A stretch of 64,000 nucleotides of DNA from assembly GCA_002840435.1 (NCBI GenBank), contig PHAT01000001.1, positions 118,300 to 182,299 on the forward strand, read 5' to 3'. How positions within the stretch are numbered: position 1 is the first letter of the stretch; each line of letters starts with the position of its first letter. Source of the DNA: Deltaproteobacteria bacterium HGW-Deltaproteobacteria-6. Its GTDB lineage: Bacteria; Desulfobacterota; Syntrophia; Syntrophales; Smithellaceae. This document shows positions 25,248 through 34,699 of the stretch, piece after piece. The notes beneath the pieces were generated by a model. That model saw only the letters and a program-made list of their open reading frames with translations. It ran no database searches and was not told where the DNA came from. Made by a program: the position numbers and the translations under genes.

Positions 25248-25602
25248 TGCTGATACTCCTTTCCAGACGAAAAATGTCTTAAAGAGGGGGTGCTTACATC
25301 CGGGTTAAAGGTTCTGACGCATGGAGGAACGCTAAAATGGAAAGAACGACAAGAGCGCCATGACAAAATGGCATATATTTCATATTACAGGAGAGCATTT
25401 AAAAAAGCAATTTACTTTAACATTGGGTAGTGGGTCAGTTTTAAACTGACCCACTACCCAACATGCTTGGATAATATAATTTTTAATCAGCCGATATCGA
25501 AATTTCATGGATTGTTTACTTTGAGGTTGGAAAATCGCACCAAAGCCGCTATAGTCCATGCTGGATGTAGATAACGCAATTGATAAAGGTTTCCGGCAAG
25601 CG
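25248..25602. other. Intergenic region between decayed exporter and BPL_N gene
   Basis: It holds one striking 39-nt palindrome (25423-25461) and AT-rich sequence. No supported gene is seen; the short frames here have no ribosome sites or family features. Confidence 0.5.
25423..25461. repeat. 39-nt perfect palindrome (19-bp arms)
   Basis: Arms TTGGGTAGTGGGTCAGTTT and its exact complement are separated by one T. There is no U-tract on either side. The core GGGTCAGTTTT recalls terminal repeats of IS21-type elements, so it may be a relic of an insertion end or a target of such elements; no transposase is present. Confidence 0.8.
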
Positions 25603-26913
25603 ATGAATCCCAATCAGATGGAAAGAGAAAATTATAGAGACGGGGGGAAACCCTGCGCCCTTCTTTGGGATGAATCCTTCCTCTGGGGGCTGATGGCCCG
25701 GCGGGCGCTGACGGAAGCGGGATTGTCCTTTGACCTTGTCCGGTCGGGTGATATCCGGTCGGGCGTCCTTCCCCGTTATGCGATGCTCTTTGTTCCGGGC
25801 GGTTGGGCGCAGGCTAAGCTCGGTTCCCTGGGGGTGAAGGGACAGACTGAAATTCGTTCTTTTGTGGAGAACGGCGGCAGCTACCTGGGCATTTGCGGAG
25901 GAGCGGGGCTCGCGACTCAAAGCGACATCGGCCTTTTGCCTGTTTCGCGGAAATCCGCTCAGGAAAGGGTTCCCAGTTTCAGTGGACCCGTTCGCCTGGC
26001 GCTTGCTCCGCACGCTGCCTGGGAGAACATCACGTCACCTGTCTTTTCGGTCTGGTGGCCCTTTCAGTTTCACCTTGCGTCAAGAAGTGAAATTCGCGTT
26101 CTGGCGGTATATGAAGAGGCGCAGCCGGATGCCATGAGCGCCGATATCAAGGTGGGAGATGGGCAAATTACAGGCTGGTCTGGACTGGAAGAACGCTACG
26201 GGATATTATTGGATCCCCGGCGTTTGAAAGATGAGCCGGCTGTTGTGGAAGGTCGTTTGGGGCGGGGGAAGGTGATTCTGTCGCTTGTTCATTTCGATAC
26301 CCCCGGAGATCGAAACGGCATCGCTGTCTTGCGCAATCTCTGGCGATACCTGATAACTGATCCCGAATGTCCAGTTTACGAAAGCACGCTGCCCGGGAAA
26401 AACCGGTTTGTTGCGGACGACTTCCCTGAATGTAATAAAATGCTTGCGGACTTTCGGTCCGCCATTGCCGGTTTGATGGCTATGGGCGAGAAAGATTCTC
26501 TCTGGCGTCGGCGTAATCCCTGGTTTCTTCAGTGGCGGCGGGGCATACGGGGAATGGAATATTCCACACTGGCCGTAATGATCGACGAAATTGCGGCGCA
26601 ATTTCGCCATAATCAATCGGCTGCTCATAAAAAAGAAAAAGCTCTTCCCGTGCTTCCTGAGCAACTGCGGGAGGATATGTCGGTTATCAGGGAACGCATG
26701 ATGCCTTTTGTGGAAAAAGCAAAATTACTTCTTGCCCGGGAGAAGTTATTTCTCACAACGGACTCTTTTTCGCCGGTAAACTGTCCGGATGGAGAGGTTA
26801 ACCGCCTCAGGGAGGAACTGTTTGGCAGTTCGATTCGTTATGGGGGAGAGTTTAAGCAGGTTATTGACGCAGTTGACCAACTTCTTTATAAACTGATCAA
26901 AGTCTGCCGTTAA
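25603..26913 (+). CDS. BPL_N-domain (glutamine amidotransferase-like) protein
   Basis: The protein is 436 residues from ATG 25603; earlier (25558) and later (25618) ATGs are possible and none has a strong ribosome site. The N-terminal part has LLWDESFLWGLMARRAL, LFVPGGWAQ and GGSYLGICGGAG with a nucleophile-like Cys, as in the biotin-protein-ligase N-terminal/class I amidotransferase-like fold. The C-terminal 170 residues are helical and Arg/Glu-rich without a known domain. No biotin ligase catalytic domain follows. The function is unknown; it is transcribed away from the dsr run. Confidence 0.75.
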   Translation: MNPNQMERENYRDGGKPCALLWDESFLWGLMARRALTEAGLSFDLVRSGDIRSGVLPRYAMLFVPGGWAQAKLGSLGVKGQTEIRSFVENGGSYLGICGGAGLATQSDIGLLPVSRKSAQERVPSFSGPVRLALAPHAAWENITSPVFSVWWPFQFHLASRSEIRVLAVYEEAQPDAMSADIKVGDGQITGWSGLEERYGILLDPRRLKDEPAVVEGRLGRGKVILSLVHFDTPGDRNGIAVLRNLWRYLITDPECPVYESTLPGKNRFVADDFPECNKMLADFRSAIAGLMAMGEKDSLWRRRNPWFLQWRRGIRGMEYSTLAVMIDEIAAQFRHNQSAAHKKEKALPVLPEQLREDMSVIRERMMPFVEKAKLLLAREKLFLTTDSFSPVNCPDGEVNRLREELFGSSIRYGGEFKQVIDAVDQLLYKLIKVCR

Positions 26914-26989
26914 CCCACCAATGAATTGTCCGCAGACAAAATGCCATTTAGGCTTTACCCGGGTAATTCCAAGCCTAATATTCATTGGT
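26892..26989. repeat. Nested inverted repeats after the BPL_N gene
   Basis: ACCAATGAAT (26917-26926) pairs perfectly with ATTCATTGGT (26980-26989). Inside it TAGGCTT (26949-26955) pairs with AAGCCTA (26971-26977), and GTCTGC (26892-26897) pairs with GCAGAC (26932-26937). The pairs cannot all form together, so alternative folds are possible. No U-tract follows, so a simple terminator is unlikely. Confidence 0.5.
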
Positions 26990-27032
26990 TACTGTTGTTG
27001 ATTACAGGAAGGTTATCGGATAAAATTGTAAG

Positions 27033-27265
27033 ATGAATATATTCAATCATATGCTTTTTGGTGCAAAGAAAAAATCAAATGGGAATGCTGCGGAAACTGT
27101 TATTATTTCAATAACGATTCCGCAATGCTGGAAGATTATTTTAAGGGCATAAACAGCCTCAGCTCCGTGCGGGGCTGTGCCAGAGGGGATGGTGGTATCT
27201 GCAAAGTCCATGATCGGTATTTTTTGCCTGTGCGCGGCTGTTCGGATTTTGTGCGCAGGCCTTAA
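27033..27265 (+). pseudogene. Cys-rich small protein with a -1 frameshift at an A6 run
   Basis: ATG 27033 opens a frame MNIFNHMLFGAKKK. At GAAAAAA (27068-27074) the -1 frame takes over and encodes IKWECCGNCYYFNNDS, then FKGINSLSS, DGGICKVHDRYF and GCSDFVRRP, ending at TAA 27265. The second frame has no start codon of its own. Its pattern of CCxxC, GxC and a late Cys with HDRY looks like a conserved zinc-ribbon-like small protein. One A missing from the run, a true frameshift mutation, or programmed slippage would all explain it. The function is unknown. Confidence 0.55.
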
Positions 27266-27363
27266 CCCATTTTCCAAATGTTAATCAATAATCATCAGAA
27301 ACAGGGGCTGCCCAACGGCGCCTTCGACAATCAACCTTTAACGACAGAGAACGGCAAAACAAA

Positions 27364-27852
27364 ATGGCAGATGTTAACAAGGACAATTTGAACGAGTCGC
27401 TTTCAGGGTATAAGCAAAGCATTAATCCGATAGTAAAGACAACCCTGACCTGGGACCGGGATCTGGTATTCACCGGGACCACACAGCAGGGATACGAGAT
27501 TGAATTTGACGGCCAGGCACAGTGGGGATGCAAGCCAACGGAATCTCTTCTTCTGAGTCTGGCAGGCTGCATGGGGATTGATGTGGTGACGATTCTGACG
27601 AAGATGCGGATCGCGCTCACGGGATTCCGGATGGAGATTGCCGGTGAACGAAATCCGGCGCCGCCGCAGTATTACAGGGTGGTGGAGATGGTTTTACACA
27701 TCGCCGGGGAAAACCTGGATCCGGGAAAAGTGGAACGCGCCATTGCCTTGTCCAAGGACAAGTACTGTTCCGTTTATAACTCTCTGCGTCCGGATATGGT
27801 TTTTAATGTGCGCTACGTTCTCGAGGAAAAGAATACTCAGAGGGCTCTATAA
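27364..27852 (+). CDS. OsmC/YhfA-family protein
   Basis: The 162-residue protein has the OsmC fold pattern with the two redox cysteines in SLAGCMGIDVV (about residue 71) and SKDKYCSVYNSL (about residue 138). Such proteins reduce organic hydroperoxides or handle thiol/persulfide chemistry in the cytoplasm. A YhfA-like sub-type is suggested by GYEIEFDG. No strong ribosome site is seen before ATG 27364. It is convergent with the sigma-54 activator gene. Confidence 0.85.
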   Translation: MADVNKDNLNESLSGYKQSINPIVKTTLTWDRDLVFTGTTQQGYEIEFDGQAQWGCKPTESLLLSLAGCMGIDVVTILTKMRIALTGFRMEIAGERNPAPPQYYRVVEMVLHIAGENLDPGKVERAIALSKDKYCSVYNSLRPDMVFNVRYVLEEKNTQRAL

Positions 27853-27917
27853 AAAAAGGGTGAGAAATGGCCGCGGGGATTACATCGGTGCAATCCCGGG
27901 AGACGCATTTTTACGCA

Positions 27918-29972
27918 TCAGGAAATATTATACTCCCTGAATTTGCGATATAACGTCGGTCTGGATATCCCCATTTTTCGCGCGATCTCGGCTTTCTTAA
28001 GTTTGTTACTCAGCATCTTCTGAATAGCCTGACGCTCAAATTCCCTGGACGTCATAATCGGTTCCAAACGATGACCTGCCGATGTTGGCCTTATTTCTTC
28101 GGGAATAAGATCAGCGGTTAGCTCATCGGAACGGGCGAAATTCAACATTCTCTCCATTACATTTTGCAATTCACGGATGTTGCCCGGCCAGTTGTATTGC
28201 TGGAAGGCATCGATGACCTGAGGGCTCACTGTACATGGTTTCCTTTTGGAATATTGCGCATGTTTTTGAACAAAATTATCGACAAGCAAAGGAATATCAT
28301 CCGGGCGTTCGCTCAATGGAAGCAAGTGAATGGAAAACACGCTCAGCCGGTAATACAGATCCTTCCTGAAAGTCCCTTTGCGGATCTCGCCCATGATATC
28401 CCTGTTGGTTGCGGCGATAATGCGAACATCTACCGGCCGGACCCGGCTTCCACCGATCCGGACGATCGATTTATCCTCGATCACCCGAAGCAGCACGGCT
28501 TGCAGTTCCAGCGGGGTTTCGGCTATTTCATCCAGAAAAATTGTGCCGCCGTCAGCCAGTTCAAATTTCCCCTGATTTCCGCCGCGGCGCGATCCCGTGT
28601 AGGCGCCTTCAGAATATCCAAACAGTTCACTGGTGATCAGATCCCGCGGAATGGCCGCGCAGTTGATGGCCACATACGGTCCGTTTTTCCGGTCGCCTGC
28701 GTTGTGAATGGCCTGGGCAAAAACGTCTTTTCCCGTCCCGCTTTCTCCCAGCAGCAGCACATTGGAACTGTTTTGCGAAACGACGCGCGCCTGTTCGAGT
28801 GTGGTCAGAAAACGCGGACTTCTCCCGCAAACATCCTCAAAAGAGAACTTTGCCTTGGCGCCGATCATCTTGGTCACCATCGTTTTTGCCCGTTTGATTT
28901 CATTGAGGATGATGATTTTTCCGATGGTCTTTCCATCCGCGTCTGAAATCGTATTGCAGGTCATGGTGTAGTCATAGCCTGTACTCCTCGTAAATATTCT
29001 GATCTCGGCATCCGTGAGGGTTTCGTAATCCCTGATGATGGAAAGAAATCGATGATTCTCCTTGCCGAAGACCTTGTGCACCGGTTGTCCCACAACATTG
29101 TTTTCATCGGGAAACAGCAGCTTTTTAGCATTATCATTGATGAGGGAAATGAGGCCCTGATTGTCGATGGTAATCAACGCTTCAGGAATGGAGGTAATGA
29201 CGGTTTTTTGAAATCTGTAGGCGACTTGCAGTTCGCGGGCGGCTTTGCGCGTCTGCATTTCATTTTCGATGGCCGAAGCTGCGGCGATGACCATACCCAG
29301 TGTGTCCGGCGTTGCCCGGAAATAATGGCCCGTCAGACAGATTCCGCCGATAAGTTTGCCTTCAGGATCGTAGATCGGCGCACTCGAGTCCGTTTCGTTG
29401 TGGAAAAAACGATGGTAGTGCTGTGCGGCAAAAATCTGGATGGGTTTTTTCAGCCTGAGAACCGTGCCGACATTGTTATTTCCTGAGCTTTCCTCCGTCC
29501 ACAGAGAGCCGACTACAAACTCGCCGCGGCGCGCGTGATTGACGGCATTTTCATCTCCGATGACTTCCAGCACATATCCGTCCTTGTCGTAAAGGGCGAC
29601 CAGAAATCCGGAGCCCGCCAGGAATTTATGAAGGTTCTGCATGAAGGGGCGGCTGATGTCGATGAAAGATGCGTGATACCCCAGAAGTTTTTTCAGATCC
29701 GATCCGGCAAGGATTTCATGATGCGGGATGCGGATGGGATCGACCCCCAGTTTCTGGCACCGGACCCAGGAATCGAAAACCTCGGCTGTGATCACCTGGC
29801 GGTCAATATCAGTATTTCCCGTAATGAATTTCTCCCATTCCTTTTTTGTCGCCTGGAATTTATCGTAATAGTCGGGGCCTTGCTGCTCTCTGCGGCTGAC
29901 AAAAGGTTTTCGTTCCAGACGGCCTTTTTCACTGTCGGAGGATGTGTTTCGGTTCGAAGCGTTATTTTTCAT
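27918..29972 (-). CDS. AcoR-like sigma-54-dependent transcriptional activator
   Basis: The 684-residue protein has an N-terminal GAF-like sensor (about 75-250), a PAS domain (about 255-365), an AAA+ domain with Walker A GESGTGKD, the sigma-54 contact loop GAYTGS, Walker B GGTIFLDEI and arginine finger region, and a C-terminal Fis-type helix-turn-helix ending KKAEIARKMGISRPTLYRKF. The architecture is that of AcoR-type activators of catabolic operons. It is divergent from the acyl-CoA dehydrogenase operon, which has a -24/-12 element, so it likely activates that operon on sensing a substrate or acyl signal. Confidence 0.92.
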   Translation of the reverse strand: MKNNASNRNTSSDSEKGRLERKPFVSRREQQGPDYYDKFQATKKEWEKFITGNTDIDRQVITAEVFDSWVRCQKLGVDPIRIPHHEILAGSDLKKLLGYHASFIDISRPFMQNLHKFLAGSGFLVALYDKDGYVLEVIGDENAVNHARRGEFVVGSLWTEESSGNNNVGTVLRLKKPIQIFAAQHYHRFFHNETDSSAPIYDPEGKLIGGICLTGHYFRATPDTLGMVIAAASAIENEMQTRKAARELQVAYRFQKTVITSIPEALITIDNQGLISLINDNAKKLLFPDENNVVGQPVHKVFGKENHRFLSIIRDYETLTDAEIRIFTRSTGYDYTMTCNTISDADGKTIGKIIILNEIKRAKTMVTKMIGAKAKFSFEDVCGRSPRFLTTLEQARVVSQNSSNVLLLGESGTGKDVFAQAIHNAGDRKNGPYVAINCAAIPRDLITSELFGYSEGAYTGSRRGGNQGKFELADGGTIFLDEIAETPLELQAVLLRVIEDKSIVRIGGSRVRPVDVRIIAATNRDIMGEIRKGTFRKDLYYRLSVFSIHLLPLSERPDDIPLLVDNFVQKHAQYSKRKPCTVSPQVIDAFQQYNWPGNIRELQNVMERMLNFARSDELTADLIPEEIRPTSAGHRLEPIMTSREFERQAIQKMLSNKLKKAEIARKMGISRPTLYRKFREYNIS

Positions 29973-30089
29973 GGGGTCACCTTGTTTCCTTTACAGATGT
30001 TACATAATATTACACAAGACGTATCAAAAGATTACATATTCTATTACCACAGATTCGTCAATAAATAAAATAATCTTGTATATCAATGC

Positions 30090-30124
30090 GATAGAACAAG
30101 GCTCTATCTGGCATACATCATGCT
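30090..30124 (+). promoter_or_regulatory. Sigma-54 promoter with adjacent dyad before the acyl-CoA dehydrogenase
   Basis: TGGCAT-ACATC-ATGCT (30109-30124) has the GG and GC elements at sigma-54 spacing; only one defined T of the -12 box and the last C of the -24 box deviate. The dyad GATAGA-N7-TCTATC (30090-30108) abuts it. A TGTTACATAATATTACACA motif near 29998 may be an upstream activator site. The predicted start is near 30135. Confidence 0.6.
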
Positions 30125-30163
30125 CTGATCTATGGTGTAAATATAATTCGGAGGAGGACCATT

Positions 30164-31312
30164 GTGGATTTCAGATTATCAGATGATCAAATGATGTTGA
30201 GGGATACGGTACGGCGAATCGCGACGGAACAGTTCGCCCCGCACGCGGCGGGGATCGATGAAAAAGAAGAATTTCCCTGGGGGAATTTTAAAACCCTGTC
30301 GGAAAACGGTCTGCTGGGTATTCAGATTCCCGAAGCCTACGGCGGGACCGAAGCGGGAATGCTTTCCATGATTCTGACGGTGGAAGAAGTGGCCCGATGC
30401 TGTGCGGCAACGTCCGTCATGCTGACGACGCAGGCGCTCACCAGCGACCCGATTCTGATCGGCGGGACGGAAGAACAGAAAAAATCCTATCTCTACATGC
30501 TGGCTTCCGGCCAATGCCTGGGCGCCACGGGCATTACCGAGCCCGGAGCAGGCTCCGATGTGTCAGGGATGAAAACGATGGCAACCCGGGTGGACGGCGG
30601 CTATCTGCTCAACGGGTCAAAAATTTTCATTACCAACGGCGGGGTGTCGGAGATTATTGTTGTGGTCTGCTACACCGATAAGTCCAAGGGCAACAAGGGA
30701 ATCAGCATGATGATCGTGGAAAAAGGCGACCAGGGTTTTTCAGTGGGCAAAGAGGAGCACAAGATGGGCATCCACGGTTCCGAAACACGCGAACTGGTTT
30801 TTGACAATGTTTTCTTGCCGGAAGACCGGCTGCTGGGCGGCGCGGAAGGCAACGGATTTAAAGTGCTGATGAAGACCTTTAACTATACCCGTCCGGCCGT
30901 TGGCGCTCAGGCCTTGGGCATTGCACAAGGCGCGCTGGATGCCGTAATCAGCTATACGAAAGAACGCTGCCAGTTCGGCCAGTCCCTGGCCTCATTTCAG
31001 GGCATGCGCTGGATGATCGCCGAAATGGCGCTGGCGGTGGAGACAGCCCGCACCATGGTTTATCGGGCGGCGTCGCTCATCGACACCGATCCGGGGTCGC
31101 CGGATATTCCGAAACTTTCCTCGATGGCCAAATGGTACGCCTCGGACGTGGCCATGAAAGTTACCACCGATGCCGTTCAATGCCTGGGCGGATACGGATA
31201 TACCAGAGAGTATCCCGTCGAGCGCATGATGCGGGACGCCAAGATTACGCAGATTTATGAAGGGACCAACCAGGTGCAGCGCATCATTATTGCCAATCAG
31301 TTGCTGGCGTAA
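30164..31312 (+). CDS. Acyl-CoA dehydrogenase
   Basis: The 382-residue flavoprotein starts at GTG 30164 behind GGAGGAGG. It shows the family signatures [17 protein letters not shown] (about 126-142) and the C-terminal [20 protein letters not shown], with the catalytic base region [11 protein letters not shown] near 367. It oxidises acyl-CoA to enoyl-CoA, with electrons going to ETF. It heads a cluster with hydroxyacyl-CoA dehydrogenase, thiolase and SDR genes, so it probably serves short-chain fatty-acid or related acyl-CoA oxidation. An ETF pair is not in the window. Confidence 0.93.
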   Translation: MDFRLSDDQMMLRDTVRRIATEQFAPHAAGIDEKEEFPWGNFKTLSENGLLGIQIPEAYGGTEAGMLSMILTVEEVARCCAATSVMLTTQALTSDPILIGGTEEQKKSYLYMLASGQCLGATGITEPGAGSDVSGMKTMATRVDGGYLLNGSKIFITNGGVSEIIVVVCYTDKSKGNKGISMMIVEKGDQGFSVGKEEHKMGIHGSETRELVFDNVFLPEDRLLGGAEGNGFKVLMKTFNYTRPAVGAQALGIAQGALDAVISYTKERCQFGQSLASFQGMRWMIAEMALAVETARTMVYRAASLIDTDPGSPDIPKLSSMAKWYASDVAMKVTTDAVQCLGGYGYTREYPVERMMRDAKITQIYEGTNQVQRIIIANQLLA

Positions 31313-31362
31313 AAGGTTTTGGCGATCCAATATCAACCGTCACTTGACATAAGGAGAAAAAG

Positions 31363-32219
31363 ATGAGTGAGAAAATTGTTGTAATAGGCGCCGGAACCAT
31401 GGGTGCCGGAATCGCGCAGGTTGCGGCAGAAGGGGGATTCAATGTTGTTCTTGTCGACACAACCAGGGGATTTCTTGACCGTGGAATCGGCAATATCAAT
31501 AACTTCATCAGCCGCAAAGTTGCTAAAGGCACGCTGACGCATGCACAGGGTGGTGAGATTCTGTCGCGGCTGACCGCGACGACGGATATGAATGAGGCGG
31601 TTAAAAACGCCGTGATGGTGGTGGAAGCGGTGTTTGAAAATCTTGAACTCAAACAGGATATTTTCAGAAAACTGGATGCTGTCTGTCCCGCCAGTGTCAT
31701 CCTGGCTAGCAACACATCCACCATTCGCATTTCCAGCCTTGCTTCCGTTACCGCTCATCCTGAGCGGTTATCGGGACGCATTTTTTCAGCCCCGTCCCCG
31801 TGATGAAACTGGTGGAAGTCATCAGCAGTGATCAGACGGGCAGGGAGATAGAGAAAACCGCCATCGACATCTGCCGGAACTTCGGCAAGACGCCGATTGT
31901 GGTCAAGGATATACCCGGATTCATCGTTAATCGTTTCCTGTGCCTGATTTATAATGAATCCTGTAATATGATTTTAAACGGCTCCGCCTCCGCCGAAGAT
32001 ATTGACCAGGCCATGAAGCTTGGCTGTAACTGGCCTATGGGGCCCAATGAAATTATGGATCTGGCGGGTGTCGACGTTTGCGGCAATGCCATGAAGGCCA
32101 TGTTTGAGATGACCGGCGAAGAGCGCTATAAGCCGTCCGGGCTGTTTAAAACAATGATCGATGGAAACCAGCTGGGCAGAAAGACCGGCAAAGGCTTCTA
32201 TGACTATGGCAGGAAGTAA
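31363..32219 (+). pseudogene. hbd: 3-Hydroxyacyl-CoA (hydroxybutyryl-CoA) dehydrogenase split by a frameshift
   Basis: The first frame (31363-31803) gives the NAD-binding half with VIGAGTMGAGIAQ and VVEAVFEN and the active-site region SNTSTIRIS. Near 31777 the sequence GGGACGCATTTTTTC loses one base. The second frame then continues as HFFSPVPVMKLVEVISSDQT through KDIPGFIVNRFL to the normal C-terminus GKGFYDYGRK. With one base restored the protein has about 285 residues, the usual length for Hbd/PaaH. It is either an inactivated gene or an assembly error; the rest is undamaged. The neighbours are acyl-CoA dehydrogenase and thiolase. Confidence 0.85.
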
Positions 32220-32271
32220 CAACTGAGCACCGGAATACTAAAGCAGTTATAAGAAAAAGGAGAAAATCGAA

Positions 32272-33495
32272 ATGGGAAAAAAAGAAGTGGTTTTTGTGGA
32301 CGGCGTGCGTACCGCCTTTGGTAAGATTGGCGGAAGCTTAAAAGACTACACGGCCGAGGAACTTGCCGGCATCGGACTGAAGGGGCTTGTCGAAAAAACA
32401 AAAATCTGTGAACGCTCGCGTGTCGACAATGTTTATATGGGAATGGCTTTCCATCCCGCCTGTGCAATTAATCCTTCCCGCTGGGCGCTTTTGTATGCAG
32501 GCCTGCCCGAATCGACTTCGGCATCCGCCGTGGAGTTGCAGTGCGGCTCCGCCATCGACTCCATTAATCACGCGGCCTGGAAAATTCTTGCGGGCATGGC
32601 GGACATCGTCATTGCCGGCGGCATGGAATCGTTCAGCCAGCTGCCCCGGAAATATTCCACAAGCGTGGAACCTTACCGGCTCAATACCATCAAGCTTCTC
32701 GACTTCCAGCTTCAGCCCCCGTCCAAAGAAAAGACGACTTACCTTCCTTTCGACATGGGTTTAACGGCGGAAAATCTGGCGGACCTGTATAAAATATCCC
32801 GCGAAGAACAGGATGAATTTGCCTTCCGCAGCCAGGCGCTGGCCAGGAAGGCGATTGAGGCAGGATATTTTGCCGATGAGATCATCTCCGTCCCCGTGCC
32901 GCAGGGAAAGAAGAAGCCGCCGCTGGATTTCAAAGTGGACGAGTTCCCGCGGCTTACCCCCATGGACGGGCTTGCCGCTTTGCCTCCCGCGTTCAAAAAA
33001 GGCGGCTCCGTGACAGCCGGCAACTCCTCCGGATTAAACGACGGCAGCGCCTTTGTGTTGATGATGACGCGGGAAAAAGCGTTGGAGCTGGGCTATGAGC
33101 CGCAGGCGAGATGGGTCGGCAGCGCCGAGTGGGGCGTTGATCCGGGCATCATGGGCGTCGCACCGGCGTATGCATTGCCCATTGCCATGAAGAGAGCCGG
33201 CATTGAAAAGCTTTCGGATTTCGATGTGGTCGAATGCAACGAAGCCTTTGCGGCCCAGAACCTGGCCGTGATCCGGGAGCTGGAAAAGCAGACGGGGCAA
33301 AAGGTCATCATGGACAACTGGAATCCCAATGGCGGCGCCATCGCCTACGGTCACGCCAACGGAGCATCGGGCGCCCGCATTGCCATGCTCTGCATGAAGG
33401 AGCTGATTCGCAGGGGAGGGCGCTTTGGAACCTTTGGCGCCTGCTGCGGCGGCGGCCAGGGCGTTGTGACGATTATTGAGAATCTCAAAAGGTAA
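32272..33495 (+). CDS. Thiolase (acetyl-CoA acyltransferase)
   Basis: The 407-residue protein starts at ATG 32272 behind AAGGAG. Thiolase features are the nucleophile Cys in ELQCGSAIDS (about residue 90), CNEAFAAQ (about 323), the His loop NPNGGAIAYGHANGASGAR and the base CCGGGQG near the end. The loop normally reads GHPLGASGAR; the AN substitution is unusual but keeps His. It cleaves 3-ketoacyl-CoA or condenses acetyl-CoA, completing the beta-oxidation steps of this cluster. Confidence 0.92.
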   Translation: MGKKEVVFVDGVRTAFGKIGGSLKDYTAEELAGIGLKGLVEKTKICERSRVDNVYMGMAFHPACAINPSRWALLYAGLPESTSASAVELQCGSAIDSINHAAWKILAGMADIVIAGGMESFSQLPRKYSTSVEPYRLNTIKLLDFQLQPPSKEKTTYLPFDMGLTAENLADLYKISREEQDEFAFRSQALARKAIEAGYFADEIISVPVPQGKKKPPLDFKVDEFPRLTPMDGLAALPPAFKKGGSVTAGNSSGLNDGSAFVLMMTREKALELGYEPQARWVGSAEWGVDPGIMGVAPAYALPIAMKRAGIEKLSDFDVVECNEAFAAQNLAVIRELEKQTGQKVIMDNWNPNGGAIAYGHANGASGARIAMLCMKELIRRGGRFGTFGACCGGGQGVVTIIENLKR

Positions 33496-33672
33496 GACGA
33501 ATATCCGCCGCAGCGGCTTTTGAATGCCCGGCTGATATTTTTAAAGACGTTTGTGAATTGACAGGGCAGGGAGAACAGCTCCGAAATATCTGCAGAGGCC
33601 AGAAGAAATATACAGTTTAATTTATTAAATATCACGATAGTGACTTGCCCGCTTATTTCATGGAGGTTAGCA

Positions 33673-34449
33673 ATGCACGTAAAAGACTTATTCAATATCC
33701 GGGGAAAAATTGCCCTGGTGACGGGTGGTTCAGTTGGCCTGGGGGAGCAGATGGCCACAGCCCTTGCCGAGGCGGGGGCAAACGTCGTACTGTCCGCACG
33801 TAAGGTAGAACGTTGCGAAATAACCGCCGAACGGATCCGCACGGAATGCGGTGTCAAGACCATGGCTCTCCAATGCGATGTTGCCCGGGAGTCCGGTATT
33901 CAGGATATGGTCGACGCCGTTCTAAATGAATTCGGCCGAATCGATATTCTGATCAATAATGCCGGCACAAGTTGGGGCGGACCCGCAGTAGACTATCCGG
34001 TTAAAGGATGGGACAAGGTTATGGACGTCAACGTTAAAGGAACTTTTTTCAGCTGTCAGCATGCTGGCCGCGCCATGATCAAACAGGGAGGCGGCAAGAT
34101 TATCAACATCGCTTCGGTTACCGGCCTGATCGGTTGCGAGCCGGAAAAGATGGATGCAGTGGCCTACCAGGCAAGTAAGGGAGCGGTCATTGCTCTGACC
34201 AGGGACCTTGCCGCCAAATGGGCAAGGCATAACATCAATGTTAACGCCATCGCGCCAGGCTGGTTTCCAACAGACATGACAGCCTGGGTAATGGAAGATC
34301 GTGGCGATCTTTTGATCAAAGGAATTCCAATGAGGCGATTTGGACGTGATGATGAATTAAAAGGCGCCGTCTTGTTTTTAGCCTCCGAAGCATCCAGTTA
34401 TATCACGGGCCACACACTTTCCGTGGACGGAGGAGAAGCGATTATTTGA
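33673..34449 (+). CDS. SDR-family oxidoreductase (FabG/gluconate dehydrogenase-like)
   Basis: The 258-residue SDR starts at ATG 33673 behind GGAGG; the 11 upstream in-frame residues are not needed. It has TGGSVGLGEQMA (cofactor), INNAGTS, Ser in NIASVTG and the YQASK active site, ending SVDGGEAII. It is the fourth gene of the beta-oxidation-like cluster and is followed by a terminator about 190 bp later. It may reduce or oxidise a 3-oxoacyl thioester or a free hydroxy acid; the sequence does not decide. Confidence 0.88.
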   Translation: MHVKDLFNIRGKIALVTGGSVGLGEQMATALAEAGANVVLSARKVERCEITAERIRTECGVKTMALQCDVARESGIQDMVDAVLNEFGRIDILINNAGTSWGGPAVDYPVKGWDKVMDVNVKGTFFSCQHAGRAMIKQGGGKIINIASVTGLIGCEPEKMDAVAYQASKGAVIALTRDLAAKWARHNINVNAIAPGWFPTDMTAWVMEDRGDLLIKGIPMRRFGRDDELKGAVLFLASEASSYITGHTLSVDGGEAII

Positions 34450-34636
34450 ATTGCTTTCAATGGCAAAGGTAGTCACCGGTCTATCGATAACCTGCGGAGC
34501 CGGAAACCGATAAAAGATAAAATGGATGGTTTCGTTCTTTACGCGGGAAGAGTAAAAAAGGCGGCTACGGGTGAATTGGCAGGGAGAAACAGTTGCAGCG
34601 CGCAGGGATTACGAGAACGGTGTGTGCATTAATAAG

Positions 34637-34670
34637 AAGTGCCTGGACAGTCAGCCCAGGCACTTTTTTT
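34637..34670 (+). terminator. Intrinsic terminator of the acyl-CoA dehydrogenase cluster
   Basis: AAGTGCCTGG and CCAGGCACTT form a perfect 10-bp stem around a 9-nt loop, followed by five more T. It lies between the convergent SDR and PGDH genes. Confidence 0.9.
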
Positions 34671-34699
34671 GATCCATGGAGAACACTCCGGAGGTATTC

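Noticed and set aside
25380-25613. Short minus-strand frame crossing the 39-nt palindrome
   Set aside because: It has no ribosome site, crosses a perfect palindrome and overlaps the start of the BPL_N gene.
27871-27897. Hairpin GGGATT/AATCCC between OsmC and activator genes as terminator
   Set aside because: The stem is only six pairs with a long loop and the T-tract is distant, so support is too weak.
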